This document shows positions 56,195 to 64,000 of a stretch of 64,000 bases of DNA, piece after piece; position 1 is the first letter of the stretch, and the number at the start of each line of letters is the position of its first letter. The notes under the pieces were generated by a model. That model was not told the origin of the DNA. It saw only the letters and a list, made by a program, of their open reading frames with translations, and did not search any database. This DNA is from Oscheius sp. JU75 (taxonomy: Eukaryota; Nematoda; Chromadorea; Rhabditida; Rhabditidae). The position numbers were made by a program, and so were the translations under genes. The stretch lies in assembly GCA_037178855.1 (NCBI GenBank), contig JASJZC010000006.1:9280501-9344500 (forward strand), given 5' to 3'.

Positions 56195-56342
56195 ACACCC
56201 TCCAGTGACCATGAGAATAAATTATTTGCGTTGTTCCTATACTTAGGGCAAGTGTACACTTCGTTTCACATGATTGTGTTCAGAGTTAGCGACTCGCAAA
56301 ATGGGCTTCCTGCTTCTAAATCGATGAATAATTTAAAAATCA

Positions 56343-56365
56343 GGGTGGGGCGGGGGAACCGGGGG
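56343..56365 (+). other. Potential G-quadruplex
   Basis: Four G-runs of three to five with loops of 1, 1 and 4 nt (GGG T GGGG C GGGGG AACC GGGGG). Confidence 0.5.
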
Positions 56366-57109
56366 TAATCCGAGTCGAAGTCTCGAGTGGGCCCGCTTTG
56401 TAGTACTAGAAATCGGCCTCTTCAAAGACACCCCCCGCTGTATAATTTCGAGATGACGTGGTTTTATACTGAATTAATAAACCGCAAACGAGGTGTGCAA
56501 AACGACCAACTGATGCATATGAAACAGTGTGAAGAGGCCAACCTACGCTTCTATGACAACAGAGGGAATGTTTTCAGGTATGGCTGGAGGGAATTAAAGC
56601 AAACAGGGATGACTCTGTCTCTCCGTCTCACTATTTCTCTGCCTCTCTGTCACTGTAACTGTTCTGTTTTCTATCCCAAATCAAACTGACAAGAGATTGG
56701 AGGGAGGAGAAGCTAGGGATTTGTGGTTAGAGAATCTGGAGATCTTTGGTAAAGGTAAGTGAGTAGGATAAGACGATTGTAGCTTGAACGGAAAGGGCTC
56801 GTGTACAGATAGACAGGATGATAGGCAGATGAATTTTGCTACCCTTGAAGTAGTTTCAGACTTTACAAGAATCTAATTTCTTTGTCTGAAGCAGACTGAC
56901 TGAGTCAGGAAGACAATGAGGACAAGTGAGCACAGGGTAACTTTGAGAGGCTGTGAGAAGTTTACAGGAACTGCAGGAGCTGGATATGAGAGACATGACT
57001 TTCATGAACATGGAAGGAACTGGGATGAAGAACACTAATTACCCTATTTTTATTGCTCTCCAAACTATTTCAGAAAAACATCAAATTACAATCCAAAGAA
57101 ACCCGCTTT

Positions 57110-57740
57110 CCTAACCCTGCTGGAAGTTCCCGTGGTCGGTTCCAAGATCTCTCTATTTACCGCCCGGGCGGTGGTTTGCCGCTCGTCTACCGCCTGCCAA
57201 TTTCCCCGCATTCCATGATCTCTTCGAGCGCTAGAAAGACCGCCTGGGTGGCGTGTTCACCACCGCCGCCAGCAGTCTGATGCCCTGCTCCGAAGTTTCC
57301 GCCGTAGATGTCGTTTTTAGGTTCTGCAAAGATGAAGAGCAAGCTGGAATCTATTACTTTGCAGAATATACCAAAGCTGAAAAATGGGTTCTTCGAGGTA
57401 AAAATTGAGATGACCATTTTCATCTTCAAACTAATATGACCTTTTCGTGCCTCCCTCGTAAAATTTAATTTTAAGGGTTTTGACCATTATTGATCGGCCG
57501 TTATTAGTTTTGCTGACAAAAATAGGCGAAAATGCTTTTCGTAGTGCAATGAACGTTTGCCACGTACTTTTGCGTACTCTAGAAATGTTAGTTTACAAGC
57601 CAGGCGGTAGCCGCCTGACCCGGGAACACTACCACCGCCGCCTGTTCTATCTTGGAACTCTACTTCCAGTGGACACGCCGCTACCGGTTGCAAGACTCGC
57701 GTTGAGCCACCCGGGCGATCCAACGGGAACGATTCAAATG
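57110..57740. repeat. Large imperfect inverted repeat with nested hairpin
   Basis: The left segment around 57118 (CTGGAAGTTCC, GGTTCCAAGAT, CCGCCCGGGCGGTGG, CTACCGCCTG) is mirrored on the right at about 57600-57672 (CAGGCGGTAGCCGCC, CCACCGCCGCC, ATCTTGGAACTC, ACTTCCAG). A TTCTGCAAAG/CTTTGCAGAA hairpin lies inside at about 57315-57367. Confidence 0.55.
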
Positions 57741-57890
57741 AGCAATCAGCTGGTAGGATAGAAACTTTACTTAAAAATCTCATGATGAAAGAAAACAGAA
57801 CAGGGAGAGACTCTCCAAACTAAAAACCTAGCACATCGCACGATATGGTGGAAACAGACAGAAATATATGAGTATCTTTAGGAGATCCAT

Positions 57891-60351
57891 TCAATGACAC
57901 GCGTCCGTGGCGAACGAGTCGGCCGTCTCGCCTAGGGGATTTCGGAACTTGAGCACGGCGAACAGCCAATGACCGAATCCGGCTCCCAGGATGACCGCTG
58001 CTGCTAAAAATTTAGAATTTTTAAGGAAGAGAGTTCAAAAGGACTATTCGGTTGCGGGTACGGCGCGCTTTTAGTAGCAGCGTGGTTCCGCCACGATTTT
58101 CCTGGAATATCAGTATAATACATTATTCAGCTCTATACACTCATTTACTCGGTTTCTAAGTGTACTCAATACACATGCCGTCAAATTTCACCCTAGAACA
58201 GTCTACTTTCGCAGGAAAAATATTGAGAAATATGAAGGAAATAATCGCACAAGGCAAAATCAGCGTTTCGTCTATTTTCTCTATGTCACAAAAATTTCCC
58301 TCGCAGAGAAGACTATTCCAAGGCAGAATTTGGCCCTGAATCGGTTTAGAAACCGTGAGTGAAGTTTATGGCGGGATCCGGTTTCTCCAAAAAAGCGCGC
58401 TGTTTATCCGCAACCGAACTGTCCGTTTAAAAACTGACTCAAGTAGTTGTTGTAGGTCATGACAATAAGCATGAGCCAGTAGGCGAGGATCAGTTGAAGA
58501 ATGTAGAGTGCTGCCTGGGAGAGTCGGGCCACAGAGAATGGGGAGGTGGAGTTGTAGGGGCTGAAAAATGTGAAATGGTGTAGTCTGTCAGTATTCTATC
58601 TCTCTCGGTCTGTCTTCGTCAGCTTGCGTCGCGCTTCTACCTTCTACCCCGTTTTCTTCTCCGGCGTCTTATAATGTCACTATCAAATCCTGATATTCAC
58701 CTGTCCAGGTTTGTCAGCCCGTTTTTTTTAGTTTTCATCTACTCCAGTGCAGTTTCTGTCAACTTTTTTTTGTCCCACCAGTTCATGGCTGTCAATTTGA
58801 CAGCTTTCTTGCAACTTCTACTTTGTTTCCGTTTTAGACAAATCTATTCTTTATCCTTTCCTGTCAACCTGCTTATTCAGTTCAAATTTTGTTACGCTTA
58901 TAGACCATCTGAGTCATGGCGACCTGTTTAACACTTAGCTTGTTCCATGCTATAGAGACCCTGACATTGCGGGTGTTCACGGAAACGCGTTTTTAAATTT
59001 TCTAAGTGTGTTTAATCGATTCGCCTGTCAATTCTCCCAACTGACGTCCTTTCTTCATTTGACTTTCAAAATCGTAAAGAACGAACCTGTTTCTCTTGAG
59101 ATTCGTGCGAACAATGACGGGAGGTGTGGTCGTCGGATTGTAGATGTCCTCTGTGGAGCTGGCTTTCTGGCAGTTTTGCAGCGGGAGTACCTGCCAAAGC
59201 TGTATTTAGAGAGTGAAGATAGGCTCCAACTTTCATGTGGCCAAATATTTCTGCTCCACTAGTCAAATTTGGAAAGAACTGACCTCCTTGGCATCCTGTC
59301 TTGGGCATTTTTGGGCGGCAGCCTGGGACATCTGCAGGTAGACGCGGAACCACTTAATGCCCTCGTAGGCGGCTCCCATGATAAAGATTAGGATGCAGGA
59401 GAACAACATTCCTGTGAGTCGATTTTGGTATACTTTTTTAACAAGAAATCGAACCATGCCAGTTGTTTATACGCCAGCAGTCGAACAGAATGACCTCATC
59501 GAATCCACCATGGAACCACATCTTCATCGCGTGACCAGCATGGTCGCTGTGATCATGTCCTGCGTGTCCACTCGAGGCGGGAGCGTCTGCAATTTCAGAA
59601 TTAGCACGTAAACCAACGTTTAACTAAGCATATACGCCATATAAGAGAAAGACATTTTCTCAAATTATGTTCGGATCGGGCGTGAAAGTTCAGTAGTTGA
59701 TTCCATGTTACGAGTGCATGAGCTGATGACAAAAACCGCGTCCCCTGGCTTCCAAAAGTCTGCAGCCACCTAAAGGCTCTTCTGTACGCAAGCGAAACAT
59801 GGATACTTCGAGAACATGATTGCACGAAACTACTGATTGCTCAGAGAAGGATGCTTTAAAGATGTCTTGGAGTAACACTGTTGGATAGACGGACAAACGC
59901 TCGGCTCATGAAGAAAGTGGGATTTTGCGAGGCAAATAACCAACGTGGACACATGGACGAGGTGAGTGCTGAAATAGCGCACTTGGAGAGCAACCAGACC
60001 AACAGGAGGACCAAAACCCATATGGAACGACTGTTACCTAGGCTAAATGGGACAGAATTAGATGCGTGTGGATAGAGAAGACTAAGCCGAATGGAACCAG
60101 CATAGAAAGCGACACGTGAACACATTGAAATCGTAAATAAGTTCAAATTTACTCAAGGTTCAGTTTAAAACTTGATGTATTGCTATACGCAATTTCAAGT
60201 CAAACGACCAAGAAAAAAACTTACTGTGCGCCGAATGATCATGAACATGCTCATGATGATTGTGTTGCTGCTCTGCAGCTGCCTGGACCGTCGTCAGGTT
60301 TATCGAGTCCAGGAAGGCGTCGATACCAGCCAGACGATCATCTCCAGCCAT
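57891..60351 (-). CDS. SLC31A1: High-affinity copper transporter CTR1
   Basis: Exons 60225-60351, 59455-59586, 59284-59411, 59087-59190, 58439-58560, 57891-58003; 241 aa. The extracellular N-terminus is rich in His (HNHHEHVHDHSAH, GHDHSDHAGH) and leads into AMKMWFHGGFDEVILF, the MxM copper site and TM1 lead-in. TM1 is LFSCILIFIMGAAYEGIKWF; TM2 carries the selectivity-filter MxxxM (YWLMLIVMTYN); TM3 has GAGFGHW (GxxxG), and the protein ends DACH, like the HCH terminus of CTR1. Trimers import Cu(I). Found downstream of CANT1 on the same strand (283 bp). Intron 58004-58438 is occupied by a foldback element. Secure. Confidence 0.95.
58025..58430. repeat. Foldback/MITE-like element filling a CTR1 intron
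   Basis: Left end GGACTATTCGGTTGCGGGTA, CGGCGCGCTTTT (about 58040-58072). Right end AAAAAAGCGCGCTG, TATCCGCAACCGAACTGTCC (about 58390-58425) is its inverted complement. It occupies almost the whole intron. Confidence 0.75.
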
Positions 60352-60633
60352 TTTTTTTTTACCTAAAACTTTTTTATTTGTAAAACGGTCAGGGGAAAAG
60401 AGTCGAAAGATACAAGGGGGGCATATACTAGTAGGGAAATAAAAAAAAAGACGGAATCCCGAAATCAAATATCACAGATTTAGTAAGGCAAAAAGGTGCG
60501 TATTACAAGAGAAAGGAACCCGGCAAAAGAACCCAGTTAGGAAATGAATAAAATGAGATTTTGAAGCAAAAAAAAAAAAAACAGGCGGATGAGGTAGATG
60601 TCAACTGCAGCTGCTGGCGGCGGAGCCTTCTCT

Positions 60634-62621
60634 CTAAATTATGGCGAGTCCCTCGAATTTGAACTTTCCGGTCAGGAGCTGGTCATCTAGCAGCACCTTG
60701 CCGCTAATGTCAAACACGGTCACGTGGCTCGCCACCGACTTGCCTTCCTGAAATTGGTGGGGATTTTGAAATTTGAAAAATGAGCGGGAAACTTACAACT
60801 TCCTCGCTCTTCAGCGCCACGATCAGCTCGTCATCAGTGCCTGGAATGAATTGGAAAGCACTGAAGCCCTTGGTTCCCTCGTATACGCCCTTGCCGATGC
60901 GGGTGAAGCTTACTTGGTCCTGAATGCGGGGATGAGCTTAGGTGAAAACAGCATGGGAGGGACTACAGTTTACGATAAGATAAGAAGGAGAAAACACGAA
61001 GATTCGCGCAAGTGTATAATCTGGGTCAGTGCGGCGCAAACTAATTTGTAACAAGTGAAGTTGGGAGTTTTTGTTCGAAACGTTGAAGTATAATTGAAAC
61101 TATTACAAAAGCACGGTAACTTTGTCAGAAACCGACTAGAAGGGACCGGTTGACATGAACTCCAGAGAAATGAGGACTCACAAAGTTCTCGGAAGCCATT
61201 ATGAGCATATTTGTACCGCGTTTCTCATCCTCAGCGTCATTGTAGGCCAGACTGGAGGAACGTCGCGGCAGCAGGAACCATTGCTGATGGACCGGGCTCC
61301 ATTGTACAGACTCGTGAATCATGTAGCCGGGTGGCTTGATTCCTACAGCTTCGCGTAACTTAAATTTTAGTTTTTTTTAGGTCAAAATGTAAGTCAAATA
61401 ACCTGAACATAATGTGCTCTCCAGTTCACGTGTCTAACACGTCCATTCCGATCGACGATCTTCACCCACATCGGGTGGTCGTTGATGAATTCGCCAGCCG
61501 CCGTCGACCATTCTTTGCCGAGACCGCCGATGTACAGTTCCTCGTCTTTGACCGTCATCCATTCGCCCTTGAGCGGCTTTAACTCGCGTCCGGGCCCGTC
61601 GTTCAGGAAGACCCACGGGACAACGGTTTTGTTCACAATCTGGAATTGGGATGCTCAGGGGCTTTTTTTTGGGTATAAGGTTTTTGGGCGAAGTTCGTGA
61701 CAGGATTCACTGCCTGTGGTTGAAAATGGCTATGACCCACAGAACCCGGGTTCGATGCGCGTAAGTGACAAAATTTTTAGTCAAGAAAGTTGACAGGTTT
61801 ACAAAATCCTTGGTTCCAAAGGGGATATAGCAGACCTTGTAAGCAAAAACTCGGGACAGGCCTTACATGCTGCTCGAAAATCTTGGGAAGGTACAATTGT
61901 GGGCCAAGAGAAGCAAAACAACTAATTCTACCTCGTAAATCAGCCCTGTCCGGTCATCGATGGTCAGCAACTTGCGGTCAAAGACTACGAGATCCGACAG
62001 CTCCATGGCTCGGCCTCCTGCCGCCATGTTCGTCTTCAAAATGACATCGGACTTGTCCGCCCACGAAATTGACACGGATTTTCGGTCGGCCGAGACCTAA
62101 ACCATGTGTTTTTGGTTAAAAAACAACAACAAAATTACGGATAGTTCTCCCGTCTTGTAATAGCTGATCCATTCGTTGCCGTTTAGGCTGTCGTGATCCA
62201 GATCCGTGACGACGGCGAGCTTGTGTACGGATGTGCCATCTACGCGTAGCTGGAAGAAGGCGAGATTAGGTAAAATGTGTGAGGTTGCTAGGTAACAATG
62301 CGATAAACAGGGCTAAATACAGACCTGTGTATCGGAGAGAGGGCGCGGATCGTAGGAACCTGCACTGAACTGGTTCAATTGGCCGAGGCTGCGGAGAAGA
62401 AGCCAGAAAGAAACACCTGTCAGCAGTAGTAACGCTATTACAATTATCTGAATATGTTAATAAGACCAAAAGCCTGCTAAACTCACATTGGCATAGCTTC
62501 TACGATGTTTTCTTTTGAATCGGGAGCCGTTTAATCGTGGCAGTCGCTCTTCTATCAAAAGACGAGTGTCTGAGCCATCTAGCGAACTGCCACTACCCGA
62601 TCTTTCTTTCCGCACCCTCAT
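60634..62621 (-). CDS. CANT1: Calcium-activated nucleotidase (CANT1-type apyrase)
   Basis: Exons 62487-62621, 62325-62447, 62139-62240, 61932-62096, 61403-61639, 61182-61358, 60797-60919, 60634-60747; all phase 0, 391 aa (human 401). Type II Golgi/ER anchor: basic tail FKRKHRRSYAN, then IIVIALLLLTGVSFWLLL. Catalytic beta-propeller blocks: LAVVTDLDHDS, GRAMELSDLVVFDRKLLTID, DDRTGLIYE, ELYIGGLGKEWST, PPGYMIHESVQWS, WFFLLPRR-like FLLPRRSS, DDELIVALKSEE, FKFEGLAII. It hydrolyses UDP/GDP released by glycosyltransferases, which suits the neighbouring Golgi sulfation gene in function though not necessarily by linkage. Exon 3 begins at 62240; an apparent site at 62250 breaks frame. The ATG lies 5 nt after ccttttcag, so trans-splicing is likely. 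Secure. Confidence 0.95.
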
Positions 62622-63103
62622 GATGGCTGAAAAGGCTATACTTTCACAAGAAAGGGATAAAAAAAGAGGAGGAAATAAGGGAAAGACAAGAACTGTAGTG
62701 GATGATGTGGATTTTTGATCTTGTGCGTAACTGAAATTGGCGGCGATTCAAAATTATTCTCTTGCCATTTTCAACATCTTCTGTCTCTATTATTCTTTTC
62801 TCGTTTTTTCCATCACTTTTTCTTGTTGGCGGCTTAAATAATCTTTGCTTAGTGAATGTTACGCGTATTGGATGAGCAGATCGCGAGCTCTGGTCAAAAT
62901 TTCATTAAATCCAAGCTCGCCACGTCATAGAAGACCACATTTTGCAATTACGTGCTTCGTTTGCTCAAAAGTTAAAGTAATTGGAGCCCCTCTTCAATTC
63001 TCGGAGCTGCCGTAATTTGGTGCTTCTCGTAGTGCTAATATATCATTTCTTTTCTCTTCTTTCCGTCTTTTTCTCTTTAGAGAATTGTGTTCTTTTCAGA
63101 ATA
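62622..63103. promoter_or_regulatory. Divergent promoter region CANT1/MRPL47
   Basis: 482 bp between divergent starts, no repeats recognised. The acceptor gttcttttcag at about 63089-63099 precedes the MRPL47 ATG. Confidence 0.4.
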
Positions 63104-64000
63104 ATGCTCCAGAGCTGGAAAAGGCTTACTATCTTGACGAGGTAGTTGTACAAGCTTGGTATTTATAAATAATGTAACTTCAGTTTCCGACAATTCTCCT
63201 ACACGGCACCCTGCCTCAACGATGTCGAAGCGCAGTTTTTTGACGAGAAGGATAACCAAGGAGTCTCGGAGCTGCGACCAAAACAGCGTCCAGGACGAAG
63301 CTGGACAGCGGATGAGCTACGCCTGAAGAGCAATACGGATTTGCACAAACTTTGGTAAGGTTTTCGGCTTTGCTCATTAGAAAATCGTCGACTCTTCTGA
63401 TATCCATATTTCCCTGCCCATTCACTTGTGCTTATCATGTAAAATACTTTCTTTGGAACCAAGTACCAGTTGAAATTCCATAAAAAATCTCTCTTTGCGT
63501 TCTAATTGATTCTTGTTCACGCTGGTTTCGATCAAAGTTGTATAGACTCCCTAGCGTTACTAGTAGACCACAGGCAAACGGCTTTTTACTGACAGAAATA
63601 TTTTTCTCATAATTTCTCTTCCAGGTACGTCTGTCTGAAGGAGAGGAACATGCTCATGACAATGCAGAAGGCTTACATTACCCGGGCCCGATATATGCCG
63701 AATCCGGAGCGTTTGGATCGAGTAAAAGAGGTGACTTTGCCTTGTTTTCATCAAAATTTCCCCCTTCAGACAATGGGAAATATTCAAGACGTTATTCACG
63801 AGAGAAACGACGCCTTCTACCGTCTGGAGACCGGCGATGGGGCCGATCCGCCCGAGAGAACTGTAACCTCGTTCATGGGATTCACCTACAAGTCGGTTTT
63901 TTGGCTTTTCGCCCAAAAATCGAGATTTCAGACAACCGGCCACCGAACATTACGAGCAGGAGAGCGGGAAGAAGAGCTACGAGGTCCCCTACCTGGATTC
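63104..64000 (+). CDS. MRPL47: Mitochondrial ribosomal protein uL29m, 5' part (runs off window)
   Basis: Exons 63104-63141, 63184-63354, 63625-63730, 63770-63891 and 63932 to the edge; phases consistent. Presequence MLQSWKRLTILTSFRQFSYT is Arg/Ser-rich without acids, fit for mitochondrial import. Then RPGRSWTADELRLKSNTDLH, KLWYVCLKERNMLMTMQKAY, PERLDRVKETMGNIQDVIHE, RNDAFYRLETGD, the MRP-L47 domain near the polypeptide exit tunnel. The C-terminus is beyond the window. Very secure. Confidence 0.95.

Larger units (their letters stand above)
56195..57890. other. Intergenic, inverted-repeat rich
   Basis: Contains a G-run cluster (56343-56365) and a large imperfect inverted repeat around 57110-57740. 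Frames such as 57053-57280 and 57480-57761 are the two arms of that repeat and not genes. Confidence 0.5.

Noticed and set aside
57053-57761. Pro/Arg-rich frames on both strands as a gene
   Set aside because: They coincide with the two arms of a large inverted repeat.
62241-62250. Acceptor at 62250 for CANT1 exon 3
   Set aside because: It puts the conserved LAVVTDLDHDS segment out of frame; the TAG acceptor giving a start at 62240 restores it.

Overview
The window is nuclear DNA of a nematode, most likely a free-living or rhabditid-type chromadorean. Introns are short (mostly about 38-60 nt) with TTTCAG/TTCCAG acceptors. Many start codons sit a few bases after a bare acceptor, as expected for spliced-leader trans-splicing. 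Glycine codons in the highly expressed genes are strongly GGA-biased. The TCTP and eL43 proteins carry residues I recall from C. elegans (for example KEAMKRKA and [13 protein letters not shown] in eL43). I could not name the species. All gene models below were built by hand from splice signals and reading-phase bookkeeping.

Layout, left to right: 3' end of an ABHD12-type lipase (+, 2-616); repeats; a stomatin gene with four candidate first exons (+, 2934-9420); a class A GPCR (-, 10108-12327); a gene-poor repeat region; TIMM9 (-, 15989-16321); kynurenine/glutamine aminotransferase (-, 17504-20391); 14-3-3 with two tandem, mutually exclusive exons (-, 20715-22060); repeats; a small unidentified gene (-, 25356-25795); MED21 (-, 26285-27410) and TXNL4A/DIM1 (-, 27544-28135), 133 bp apart; a membrane-anchored spermidine-synthase-fold methyltransferase (+, 28481-31355); a secreted protein of about 828 aa with a very long charged helix (-, 32327-37953); a small multipass membrane protein (-, 39777-40638); a tight (+) cluster rla-0, tct-1, rpl-43, METTL26 (41475-46719, gaps 155-175 bp); heparan sulfate 6-O-sulfotransferase (-, 47301-49371); RBX2/RNF7 (+, 50629-51045); STEEP1 (+, 51583-52595); a decayed PPP-phosphatase-like locus (-, 53015-54764); a 59-aa secreted peptide precursor (+, 55436-56194); a CTR1 copper transporter (-, 57891-60351); a CANT1/apyrase nucleotidase (-, 60634-62621); and the 5' part of MRPL47 (+, 63104 to the window edge).

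The genes are mainly housekeeping (translation, splicing, Mediator, mitochondrial import, cullin ligases, Golgi sulfation and nucleotide hydrolysis, copper uptake), mixed with neuronal or secreted genes. Closely spaced same-strand genes suggest operons, most clearly rla-0/tct-1/rpl-43/METTL26. Noncoding DNA is crowded with small repeats: a family of foldback elements sharing GTTCTGCAAAGTTGTAG, which often sit in introns; a 300-400 bp element with a GTGCGCAC-rich palindrome; tRNA-Arg-like SINE remnants; GACAG/CTGTC-rich tracts; and a nearly perfect inverted repeat between two convergent genes.

Most interesting: the 14-3-3 exon pair of identical length whose separating 'intron' is only 12 nt, which by itself would enforce either/or splicing, and the stomatin gene with four phase-matched alternative first exons.
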